DNA of 64,000 bases, taken from Heligmosomoides polygyrus polygyrus. Its lineage: Eukaryota > Nematoda > Chromadorea > Rhabditida > Heligmosomidae. The position numbers and the translations under genes were made by a program. Location of the stretch: NCBI GenBank assembly GCA_947396885.1, contig OX377204.1, forward strand, positions 1,426,001 through 1,490,000. The letters are read 5' to 3'. Below the pieces are notes generated by a model. The model did not search any database and was not told the DNA's origin. It saw nothing but the letters and a program-made list of their open reading frames with translations. Shown one piece after another: positions 33,955-44,100 of the stretch. How positions within the stretch are numbered: position 1 is the stretch's first letter; every line of letters starts with the position of its first letter.

Positions 33955-35283
33955 CTAGTGGAAACCTCTTTCCTTATTCCTCTCCCTGCGACACCCAGGG
34001 AACACCCACATTTATTGACAAGGCACCCGTCCTCTTCTAGTTTCTCCCCTTCTCAGCCGTCTTTTCTTCATCGTTCTTCTTCTCCTTCTTCCTCACCTTC
34101 CCACTTCCTCTTCTTCTTTAGCTTCTTCTTTCCCCTCTTCCTCTTCATTGTCATCATCATCCTCTTCTATCGCCTCATATTATCCATCATTTCCTCCTCC
34201 TTCTTCTTCCACGTCTTCATAATCACCATATTCCTCTTCTACCTTCGCTTATCCTTCTTCTTTCTCCTCCTCTTCTTCATGATGGCGATCACTTTTCTAT
34301 CACTACACCTTTCCATCATTTCCTTTCTCTTTTTCCTTTTAATAATCATACCCTTCCTCCTCTTCTTTCGCTGCTTTTTACTCTTCCTTTCCACCACCAT
34401 CATCACCATCATCTCCTCATCTCATCCTCTTATAAATCCTTTCCTTCCTTTTCTTTTTTCTTCTTACTGTGTTCATCGTCTTATTCTTTCCACTCTTTTT
34501 TGCTTCTTCTTGTCCACCCTTTCCTTCGTCTCCTGGTTCTGCTTAATAATCATGTCATTCATCTTCTTTCCCTTATTCTTTCTCTTTCTCCCCTCATCTT
34601 CACTATTATCATCATCTTCTACCAGTTCTTCTCAACCTTCCTTTCTTCTTCTACTTGATACTCTTATCACTCCTCTTCTTTCGCTTTTTCTTCTTCTGCT
34701 CCTTTCTCTCCTTCGCCATCATCATCTTCTTTTTTCACTTCTTCTTATAAATCCTTCCCTTATTCTTTTCACTACTCTTTTTGCTCTATTCTTATTCTTT
34801 CGCTTCTTCCTCCTCTCCTTCACCATCATCGTCCTTTTTCCGCTTCTTCTTGTTAACCCTTTCCTTCTTTTTATTCCTTCTCCTCTCTTCGTCTTATTCA
34901 TTCCCTTCTTCTTTCGCTTATTCTTCCTCATTCTCCTCTCTTCTTCATTATTATCACCATCTTCTACCGCTTCTTAACCATCCTTTTCTTCCTCTTATTC
35001 TTCTACTTAATATTCTTATCGCTCCTCTTCTTTCGCTCCTTCTTCTTCTTCCTCTCCTTCATCACCATCATCATCTTCTTTCACTTTTTCTTATAAACCC
35101 TTCCCTTCTTCTTTTCACTATTCTTCTTGCTCTATTCTTACTCTTCCTCTTCTTTCGCTTCTTTTTATCCACCCATTTCATCGCCTTCTTCTCCTTCTTC
35201 CTCCCCCACCTCCTCCTCTCTTTCCTGTTCGTCATGACCACCATCTTCTTCTTCATATTCTTCCTCTTCCTTCTACTTCTGAG
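33955..35283 (+). repeat. Pyrimidine-rich tract 2
   Basis: About 1.3 kb with the + strand nearly all C/T, interrupted by ATCATCATC and ATAAATCC motifs. CACTCTTCTTTCGC/TTCTTC blocks recur with loose periodicity. The 339-codon frame here is an artefact of the composition. Confidence 0.85.
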
Positions 35284-35769
35284 CGCCTAATCCGCGGAAA
35301 TGCAGGGTGCGGCTGATCTTGTCAGTGGTTGCTATCTCATCCTTTCAAGGGCGTCTTCTACCGTAGTGCCTACATCAGCGAGATCTCTTTTGATTATGTC
35401 TTTGCATTGTCTTTGGAGCTCCAGACGGCTGCGCCGAACCCTACTAGCTCGTCCAGTATTCTTAGGCCATACCCATCGCTCGTTTTTTTCGCTGGGCTTT
35501 GCGCGGCTAGCAACGTTTGCAATGGTCCCTGTCGCGTGCCAAAGTGGCCCAATGCTCTAGGGGCCTGAACAGCATCATGTCTCTCGTCCATGGATTTGAA
35601 GACTAATTCCTTAGTTCTAGAGGAGTTGTAGCTATCTCAGCCACTGCCATGATGTTCTTACCTAGCATTAGAACAACATCGGGGCCCTCCACAGAAGAGA
35701 AGCATCTCGAGTGCCAGTCGGGACTTTCTCCTTTATCGCCTGGTGGCAGCGCACGGGATTCCGATGCGT

Positions 35770-36560
35770 TAAGGTCACCGGTCACCTGACACTGGCGAGG
35801 GGCTTCGCCACAAATCGGCGTGCGGAGCAGACTTACTCGCCGTACCCCCCGCGCCTCCTGTGTGACGATGGTGGTGGTCGGCTCTGTTTGCTCTGTATCG
35901 ACCTCGTTGTCGTCGTGAGGGTTGTCGAGCAGCAGAAGTGCGGCGACGGCGTTTTTCCAAGGCCACGACGTCGGCCGTCTAAGACGACCGGCTACGATGG
36001 AGCACCTGGCCCGTCGACGTCGTCTCGTCGCCGTCTCGGCTGGGTCATCGCTGTCTGTGCGACCTTCCCAATTGGCCTACCGTCCATCGCGTCTGCGACG
36101 CGTCGTCGTGTCTTCTTCGGTATTCTTCGCCTCGTCCGGCTGTGATGTGATGCCAGGAGAACTAGTTTTCCGTCGCCAAGCCATCGTCGTCGTCGTCGTC
36201 GTCGCGTTGCTGACGTCGCCTTCGCTGCGCCGATTCAGCATCGTCCAGGCGACCGCTACACCACCAGCAGCAGCAGCGATTCGGCGTCACCACTCGATAC
36301 ATACCATCCGGGGCCGCCTGGCTGCTGTCATCGTCGTCGTTGACGCCGTGTTCGGGGAGGACCGGTTATCGAGTCTGGAGAGCCCCGTGTACCCCCACAG
36401 CCCGACGGCCAGTCATCATAGCTCCTTATTTGCTCGAGGCACAACGGACGAGTGGGAGGGGAGGCAGACAGCGACGACGTCTGGTGGTGGCCTTCGAGCG
36501 GCGTTGCGTCAGACTCCTGTGAGGTGGCCTAATGAGCCGCCATTTATCGCGCTCTCCTCA
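35770..36560. other. GC-rich, CGT-rich island 6
   Basis: GTCGTC run at about 36184-36207 and CAGCAGCAGCAGC near 36268. The 269-codon frame (35922-36731) has no domain and runs out of the island into AT-rich DNA. Confidence 0.35.
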
Positions 36561-36958
36561 ACCACATCCCAGACCAAATGGGGACCCTATTCTGGTTCGA
36601 GCCGCACTCATGGCCTCATGGTTTTCGAAGGAAGCTGTCCAAGCCTTTGGAGCGAATGTTTGCCTTATAAGGGCGATGACCTTCCATCTCTGAGCTTTCA
36701 CTTTTTTTATCATTCATGCCGAGTTTTTTAAGCACTTCTAGCAGTCACTCCATTAGTCAAGACTGTTTTCTTCTTTTCCTGGCGCGCTACCTATTCTTGA
36801 GAAGATATTTTTTTCTTTTTTTTTCAGCTCACTTTTTTTACATCTATCAAAATTCCATCTGTAGTTCATTTAATTATCAGAAGGATGCAAAACAAAAGCC
36901 CCAAAACGGACGTGAACTCCGATCTCATTGCCTTCGAGGGGCAGGGAATCGCCATCCT

Positions 36959-37130
36959 GGGCCGGATTCAGCAACGCTTATACCGCTAGGTATGCGGGGT
37001 ATAGGGGTAGACGCACCAACGATGAGGTATTCATGATAAACCTTACCCGCCACATTGTGGTATGTGGTATCAGTGGGTAGACGATTGTCGTGGGTATATC
37101 CGCATACCCGTGAGGATTCGGCACTCCATC
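36959..37130. mobile_element. Family D palindromic element
   Basis: GGCCGGATTCAGCAACGCTTATACCGC, then GGGTATAGGGGTAGACG-type arms and TATCCGCATACCCGTGAGGATTC at the right. Confidence 0.6.
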
Positions 37131-37173
37131 AGCAAAATAGCGCTCCAGTGAGATCACGGGCCGGTTTCATTAA

Positions 37174-37308
37174 GCCCTAGTTTATACTTGCGCCGCCACG
37201 GGGCGCGGCACCACGATCGCCATAGATGTCGATTTTTCGCGCCGTCCGGTCGATATCTATCCGGACCATCGTGCCGCGCCACGCAGCGGTGCAAGTGTAA
37301 ACTAGGAC
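37174..37308. mobile_element. Family B-like MITE with TAA duplication
   Basis: GCCCTAGTTTATACTTGCG and CAAGTGTAAACTAGGAC bound a palindrome with an ATAGATGTCGATTTTTCGCG centre. TAA lies at 37171-37173 and 37309-37311. Confidence 0.75.
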
Positions 37309-37317
37309 TAATGGTAA

Positions 37318-37653
37318 GGCCTTGTGCATACTTTCCGTCGCCGCGATGGAATCGCGGCGGTGAGTTTTGCAGAGCGACGCGAATGAGTTTGAATTTCTCA
37401 GTGCTCGTTGCATCGCTCATCGCTCTGCAAGGGAGCGCGGCGGCGATCCGTGCAGGACCAACGCTAAACACCGCGCGCGGCGCGAAAAAGTGTGCCATAC
37501 CCGCGATGAGCGCGGGAGGCCATCGCGCATGCCGACCGCCACTGTTGCGACGGCCGCGGCGATGTTTTCTTTGACTATTCGACCGCGTGCGGCGTAATGG
37601 CCATGAGCTGAGGACCGCGATGGCATCGCAGCGATGGAAGTATGCTCCCGGCC
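37318..37653. mobile_element. Large related MITE with TAA duplication
   Basis: GGCCTTGTGCATACTTTCC and GGAAGTATGCTCCCGGCC termini, TAA at 37315-37317 and 37654-37656. The inner arms are GC-rich (GCGATGGAATCGCGGCGG and similar). Same terminal design as families A and B. Confidence 0.7.
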
Positions 37654-37664
37654 TAACGCTTAGC

Positions 37665-37988
37665 GCCCGTTCATATTTCGCGACAGCAGCGACAAGAGCG
37701 ACGAGAGTGCAGCGCGCGGAAGTATGAACAGGCGAATGGAGGCAGTGCCAGCGCTCGAATATGAACACCGGCGGCGCGCGGTTGGTTTCAATCGATTTGC
37801 ATGTTTTCCACGGGCAACGAGAGCGCGGCGTGCGTAGAACCGTCAAGTATGAACAGGCGACAAGAGCGACTGGAGCGGTAGCACCGGCGTTCAAGTATGG
37901 ACACTTTTCGGCAGCGCGCTCTCGATTTTAATCGATATGCATGTTTTGCATGGACGACGTGTCGCTCTTATCGCGAAGTATGAACAGG
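37665..37988. mobile_element. Family A MITE, rearranged
   Basis: Starts GCCCGTTCATATTTCGCGAC and ends GCGAAGTATGAACAGGCCC, with two internal AAGTATGAACAGGCGA junctions that suggest internal duplication or a nested copy. Confidence 0.65.
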
Positions 37989-38097
37989 CCCATAGGTATA
38001 TCCGCATACCCGTGAGGATTCCGCCCCCCCCCCCCATTGACAAAGTCTCGGTCTAGTGAGGTCAGGAGCCGGGTTCATCAACGCTTAGGCCTTGTTT

Positions 38098-38221
38098 AGT
38101 GTGAGCGCGACGCGCGGCGCGATGCCATGTGTAGTGGCCGAATTGATCAATCGCGTCGCTCAATCAATTTGGCCACTACGCATGCATCGCGTCGCGCGTC
38201 GCGTGCGCACTAAACAAGGCC
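38098..38221. mobile_element. Family B-like MITE
   Basis: GGCCTTGTTTAGTGTGAGCGC and GCGCACTAAACAAGGCC bound a palindrome with an ATTGATCAATCGCGTCGC centre. The left flank is TTA, the right TAA. Confidence 0.7.
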
Positions 38222-38224
38222 TAA

Positions 38225-38430
38225 GCGCCTGTTCATACTTCGCGACAGCAGCGACAAGAGCGACGAGAGTGCAGCGCGTCGTGAACAGGCGACAGCAGCG
38301 ACCAGAACGACTGGAGCGACAGCGCCAGCGCTCGAATATGAACACTTCGGCGGCGCGCGGTAGGTTTCAATCGATATGCATGTTTTGCGTGGGCGACGAG
38401 TCGCTGTTGTCACGAAGTATGAACAGGCCC
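38225..38430. mobile_element. Family A MITE, abutting the previous MITE through TAA
   Basis: GCGCCTGTTCATACTTCGCG to CGAAGTATGAACAGGCCC. TAA at 38222-38224 is the only sequence between it and 38098-38221. Confidence 0.7.
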
Positions 38431-38500
38431 GTAGGTATATCCGCATACCCGCGAGGCTTCCGCGCCCCATTGACAAGGTGGCGGTCTAGTCAGATCGGTG

Positions 38501-38774
38501 GCCGGATTCATCAACGCATATACCGCCAGGTATGAGGGGTATAAGGGTAGACGTGCCCACGATGGGATATTCATGATAAACCTTACCCGCCACGTCGTGG
38601 GTGTATTGGTGGGTAGAGGATACACGACGATCGTCGTAGATGTATCCGCATACGGGCGAGGATTCCGCGCCCCATTGACAAGGTGGCGCTCCAGTGAGAT
38701 CAGCTGTTCTCGTGAGACGCTTCGTTCTACCTGGTATCTCCACCTATACCCACTGATTGATGAATCCGGCCCTG
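38501..38774. mobile_element. Family D element
   Basis: GGCCGGATTCATCAACGC at the left and TTGATGAATCCGGCC at the right; the interior has two TCCGCATAC-type repeats. A partial copy is at about 37990-38090. Confidence 0.65.
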
Positions 38775-38867
38775 GAATGTAGAATGTCATGTCGTACACG
38801 TGTATCTACCGTCAGCTTCATTATTTGTTTTGTTGCGATTAAAGCAGATGCGCATGATGCGCTTCTT

Positions 38868-38985
38868 CAAACAACGCCTTTGGCGAAATGGCGTAGAGCT
38901 TTCCTGCTCTGTCAGCAACAGGGGTGCGGGTTCGAGTCCCGCTTGGCGCTAGAGTTTTGACCGCAACAAAACATCGATGTGATAG
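38868..38985 (+). mobile_element. S2 tRNA-like SINE
   Basis: CGAAATGGCGTAGAGC and GGTTCGAGTCCCGC then TTGGCGCT, followed by the family tail AGAGTTTTGACCGCAACAAAACATCG shared with 19430-19535 on the other strand. Confidence 0.6.
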
Positions 38986-39253
38986 CTTACAACCTCAGCA
39001 ACAGCCACTTAAGGCTTAAAGAGGTGGGGGAGGGGGTCAACGCTAAGCGTCTCGGGGGGAGGTTACCATGTAAGACAGCCCTACACAACGTTTTGTGTTG
39101 TCCGAGGTGAGAGCGCCTAAGGTAGGCCATTTCTCATGTAGTTGGACAGGTATGTGTCTTCCTATGAAGGCGAATATCCACTGAGTCCATGATGACCCAT
39201 CCCCCCTCCCCCTCCCCTTGAGCCGCTTTGCGCTACTAACCATAAGTCCTTAA

Positions 39254-39351
39254 GTACTAGTTTATAGTTCCGCCGCCGCGCGGCGCGAAAAATCGATATC
39301 TATGGCGATCGTGGTGCTGCGCCGCGTGACGGTGGAAGTATAAACTAGGGC
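39254..39351. mobile_element. Family B MITE 1 of a three-copy array
   Basis: Bounded by TAA at 39251-39253 and 39352-39354. GTACTAGTTTATAGTTCC pairs with GGAAGTATAAACTAGGGC. Confidence 0.75.
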
Positions 39352-39354
39352 TAA

Positions 39355-39488
39355 GGCCCCGTTTATACTTCGTCGCGGCACGATGCGTCGGCCACGCAGT
39401 GAGGGCAAATTGATCGATCGCGTCGCACAATCAATATGGCCACTATACGTGGCGTCGCATCGCGCCGCGACGAAGTATAAACGGGGCC
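39355..39488. mobile_element. Family B MITE 2 of a three-copy array
   Basis: GGCCCCGTTTATACTTCG and CGAAGTATAAACGGGGCC, with an ATTGATCGATCGCG centre. TAA is on the left and TTA on the right. Confidence 0.75.
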
Positions 39489-39491
39489 TTA

Positions 39492-39616
39492 GCCCTAGTT
39501 TATACTTCCGACGCCGAGCGGCGTAACGCCACGCGTTGTGGCCACATTGATGGATCGATCAATTTGGCCACTATACATACCGTTGAGTCGCTCGGCGTCG
39601 GAAGTATAAACGGGTC
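39492..39616. mobile_element. Family B MITE 3 of a three-copy array
   Basis: GCCCTAGTTTATACTTCCG and CGGAAGTATAAACGGGTC, with TTA at 39489-39491 and 39617-39619. Confidence 0.75.
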
Positions 39617-39710
39617 TTAAGGTAAATATTTGGCGCAGTCCACTTGGCGATTTAGTCGCGTTCTTCTTCGCACATTTGTCATTCTTGTCTATCATGTAGA
39701 GCAAACTTTT

Positions 39711-40563
39711 GTTATAATTTCTTCACAAAGTAGCCGTTTTGATTGAATCGTACCTCTTCTACAGTTTAAAATTTAAAAACTTACTATAGCTTGCCAAAAA
39801 GTAGGTACTATTTAAAAGATTCTAACATTGCTGCTAATGAAGCTCTTGAAGATGTTTGAGACTCGTATGGAAGTGCAGGGTAACGAAATTACTGTGACAT
39901 GCAAATAGTCAAGATTGCGCCGTGCTCCCGCCTGAAACCTTGAATTTCAGACTCGATTGATTTTGCATGGGCTGAATGCTTCTTACAATCTTGTTACTAC
40001 TTGGCCCGTTAACCTGTGCTGTGCTTCTTTTAGCGTTTAGAACTTGACAATCACGTGAAAGACATGTGACATGAGAGCTTAATTGATAGCAAAATTCAAA
40101 TGTGAACAGAAGTCACATTTTCCGATACGTATTATGTAGACTGATGAAGCAACATTCAAGCTGAATGGAGAGGTAAACTGGCATGAATGCAGCTACTGGA
40201 TAACGAAAAACGTTAAAGGAAGCACAGCACAGGATAACCTGGCCAAGCAGTGACAAGATTGTAAAAAGCATTCAGCCCATACACAATCGAGCCTGAAATT
40301 CAAGGTTTCAGGCGGAGGCATGGCCCAGCTCTGGCCATTTGCACACCACAGGAATCCCGTTACCCTGTATTTTATGATATAAGTGCGATATGAGTCTCAA
40401 ACGTCTTCAAAAGCTTACTAGCAGCAATGTTAGAACCTTTCAAATAGTGTCCGCATTTTTAGGATACCCTGCATTTTTCACAAACCATAGTGTGTTTTCA
40501 AGTTTTGAACCTTAAAGGAATCACAAATCGATTGAAATGGCCACTTTGTGAAGAAATTATAAC
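39711..40563. repeat. Large palindrome just upstream of the zinc-finger gene
   Basis: Arms 39711-40032 and 40212-40563 are imperfect inverted copies, from GTTATAATTTCTTCACAAAG outside to GTGCTGTGCTTC inside, around a 180-bp loop. There is no open frame. It probably is a foldback or MITE-like element. Its right end lies about 330 bp before the first exon, close to where a promoter would be. Confidence 0.75.
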
Positions 40564-40884
40564 AAGCATTCAAGCGAAACATAATGAATCGAGCGTGAAA
40601 TGCAAAATTTCAGACGAGTGCGTGGCGCATTCCATACCGCTCATATGTCGGAAAAATTCTATTTTCTTATGCTTTCGTATGATACTATCACCTTTCAAAC
40701 CGTATATGCATTTTTTGAGACACCCTGTGTATTGCTCTCGATTAATCTGCCTATGCTGCGGCAAATTTCACGATCAATTTCTCGCTCTTCTTTCTCGCTT
40801 TCAGCTCTGCCGTCTTGTGATGTCACATATGTCGTTCATACTCGTACAATCCGTGAATATTGATTAGTACAGCGATCTTCAACG

Positions 40885-40895
40885 ATTCGTTTCAG
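40885..40895 (+). promoter_or_regulatory. Probable spliced-leader (trans-splice) acceptor, or 5' UTR acceptor
   Basis: The sequence ATTCGTTTCAG ends at 40895, 20 bases before the first in-frame ATG at 40916. The codon directly before that ATG is TGA, so the reading frame cannot extend through this acceptor. A short 5' leader after TTTCAG is the usual look of a nematode SL1 acceptor. A cis-spliced untranslated exon upstream is the alternative. An out-of-frame ATG at about 40903 opens only a three-codon uORF. Confidence 0.6.
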
Positions 40896-41140
40896 TTCTG
40901 TGAATGCGTTGTTGAATGCATCCGCCTTCGTCGCCGTCGTCTATGCAAGAAGTAGTGTCGTCGACGTCCGGACTGCAGATTCATAATCAGCAGCACTCGC
41001 TTATGCAACGCCTTCTGATGGGCGGCGGCGGTACTCCACAGACGAGCGGTGCTCGCAACGGTATCGAAGACATCGCCGCACGACTGCACAAACAGAACGG
41101 CAGCGCTTCGATCAGTGCTCAGGGCAATGGCTACTTCCCC
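40896..41140 (+). CDS. Exon 1: start codon and Ser/Gly/Gln-rich N-terminus
   Basis: A 20-base leader is followed by ATG at 40916 and 75 codons, ending in phase 0 at the donor CCCC|GTTAGT. The peptide starts MHPPSSPSSMQEVV and is rich in Ser, Gly and Gln, with an MQRLLMGGGG stretch; it has no recognised domain. The open frame continues into the intron with hydrophobic residues, but exon 2 joins in phase. The start is chosen because TGA directly precedes this ATG. Confidence 0.75.
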
Positions 41141-44100
41141 GTTAGTTTGTTTTTTGTCTCGTTTTTGGCCGCTGCTTTATTCTTTTTCCTTTTTCCTTTT
41201 AAGGCTTTGCACGAGCTATAGGCCCCGATTATACTTCGTCGCGGCGCGACGCGATGGCCAAGCAATGAGGCCAAATTGATCGATCGCGTCGCACAATCAA
41301 TGTGGCCACTATACGTGGCATCGCGTCGTGCAGCGACGAAGTATAAACGGGCCATAGAGTCATATGGTGTAGATGTTCAGCGCCGTTTATACTTCCGCGG
41401 GTGCAGTTCTAGTTGGTAGTGGCCACCCTGAAATGATTACCCTAATCAATAAAACACAATAAATGGGTAGGAACGTATAGAATTGACTAAACTACACCGA
41501 CCCGATTGCCCAGGTAAACTCAGTTTTCGAGTTGTTGGGAGAGAGAGCCTAAAAAGGACCGTTCTGCAAATCTAGCAAGGGAGGATATCCCTACTACATT
41601 GCCCAAGACACCACCAACCCATTATCATTTTGGACGCAGAGAAGAAAATGTTTTTTCACGTCTTGTTCATTTGCTAACGTCTCGATCTGGTTTACAAATG
41701 CTATATACTGTCATGTTTTCTGCGTTGTCTACTTCGACTTCGTTAGTGCATTTGTTTTCTATGGAGGAATGAGTTCAACATATTTCAATACTAAACGCAT
41801 TAAGTTCTTATAAAGTTGTTTAAGAGAGGCCACCATCAACTATGATTACACCCTTTCACGACCTGATCTATTCCATTTTCACGTCAAATTGAACGTTTTT
41901 TCAAAGTTGGACACTTTGCAAATCGAACTGAACATCTGCCGGAACAAAGCAAGCGTCTTTCAGATTAAAATAAAGACCTTCCGAGGTGGTCGGAATAATT
42001 TTGTACTCAATGATTGTTTAGTAGAACTTTTTAAATTTCTTAATTTACCTGTCCCATAAGTGAACACAGTGTTTGGAATTTTACAAAATTTTTATTTTCA
42101 AAGAATAACAATGAGGTAAACCTAGTTTTAAAGCGCAGGAAGGTAAGAATTATTCAGTGTATTAAAATAAGAGATCACACATGCACACGATGAGGTCGTC
42201 GGTACATCAAAAACGGTTATGAAAAGACACTCTCTCATCCGTTTCAAGGAAGCAGCGCTTGCACTATCAATCAAACAAAAGTGGCGACGATGTTTTAGAG
42301 TGCAGTGCGCGGATTCTTCTTTTATTACCATAATTACTTGCTGCCTTCCAACGCTTTAAAACAAAATTCGAGCCATCATTTTTCTCGAAAAATAGTTTTT
42401 TTTTAAATAAAATTTCAATCAGTGTACCTATGTGCTTATTGGGACAAATAGACTTAAAACGTAACGTTGGTTGCTGGTCCACCTCACGAGAGATCCACCA
42501 GACCTTCCGTCCCTCCAGAATCTTTGTTGTTTTGCATATGGTTAAGCCTTCCGAAACTCCGGTTAGCCTACCCCCCCCCCTTCATTTTTCCCAAACTCAT
42601 CATGATTACAGTCAGCTCTCCAGTTAATAGAGCTTCAATTACGTCGTGTTTCTGTCCTAACAGTCTAAGACAGGAAAGAATTTTGTACTGTTTCCTGGGT
42701 ATGATCTGCATGGCTTTGGCTGGCGTGTTTACTGGCTAATGTTTTGGCAAGTCTTCTAGAAAGGTCCAAGGGGTGAAGTCAATCAGGGCAGGGTTAGTTC
42801 CATCAAATGTGGCCTCAACTCTATAACGCTTAGTTGAAAATTTTCTATGCGAAAGCGTTTTTTAGTTTTTCAGTTTTTTCTTTTTTTACGTTATCAACTA
42901 CTGTAGAGCACAGAAAGGCTTTCTGTGGTCTGCTAAGCAGGATCTGTTAGAAGAATTATTTTAAATAAAAATCACTCACCATCACTAGAGCAATTAATGT
43001 ACTACCTTCTGTGAGTGCGATTTCCATGTCATGTCATGGTTGGTGTTTTTTTTAAAGTTCTCATTTCTTTGGTTTTTCATTTTTTTTTGAAATTCGTATA
43101 CCCTCTTAGGTACATGCTATACTTCCCTTTATATGCCGAGGTACCACTCCACTTATTACTTCTTTGAGAATTTGTGCTTAGTTAGCTGTAGAGATCACTG
43201 TCGTATTACAGCCGGACGTCACAGCCACTTGGGGCGACCAGCTCAGCATTTCCAATAACACGCCAATGATGCACCTAACGTGCTTGGAGTGCGGAATCAA
43301 CAAGAATAACAGTGAAGATATGGAGGTGAGCCCTTTCGATTTTTAACGTTGTAAAACTTTTTTGCCCGATAATGTTCGTCAGAAAGGCCATTTATGTACC
43401 ATTTTTCATGATTGTTTGCCATTTTAATCTTCGTAACTCATTATAACGCGTTTTGCCTCTTAATACACAGTTAGTCCTCATTTGTATAAAGCGTATTGGG
43501 CATAGAAAAGCATAGAAATTGGTGCCGGATAAAGCACGTCCTTTCAACGATTCAAAATTAGGGTCACCCAGGCCAAGGAAGCCTTCCATCCCTCTTCTCT
43601 GAGTCGGTTCCAAGATTGACTGGGAATTATAATACTCCCTTAAAGATCGACGTTCTGGGGCCGGATTCATCAACGACTTACAGCAATTTAACGGAGAAAA
43701 TACTGCCGAAATTCCTGATAGCGCGGCTTATCAAGCGATATGGTGAAACATTTGAAACATTTCACCATATCGCTAGATGATAACTTGCCTTCACTGCACC
43801 TTGACGAAGTAGAATGCGTGGCACACCCCTCGAAACGAGTGACTAAAGCCAGCCTTTATCCTTTATTGCTTGTTTCGATATATGTCGCGAAGACGGGCAG
43901 CATTGGGAGATGGGAAATCCCCATCCAATCAGTCCCCATTGAACGAGCGTGCCATTTAGAGTGGGCGTGTACAGTCGGCACCCTGATCGGCTCGCATGTG
44001 TTCGGTTTGTGCTCTGCTTGGTTATTATTGGCTGGTGCGCTCCCACCTACCAATGCTGCTCGCCTTCGCGACATGTACCCTTGTTTCTTATCGATATTCC

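Noticed and set aside
33958..34977. 339-codon open frame, the longest in the window, rich in Ser, Leu and Phe
   Set aside because: It lies inside a pyrimidine tract, where stop codons are rare by composition. No domain, and a neighbouring frame is also open.
35922..36731. 269-codon open frame
   Set aside because: Composition follows the CGT-rich island, other frames are open too, and it runs into AT-rich DNA with no splice signal or domain.
38872..38952. tRNA gene candidate
   Set aside because: A and B boxes are good, but the acceptor stem is imperfect and the flanking tail is shared with other copies, so it is a SINE-type repeat.
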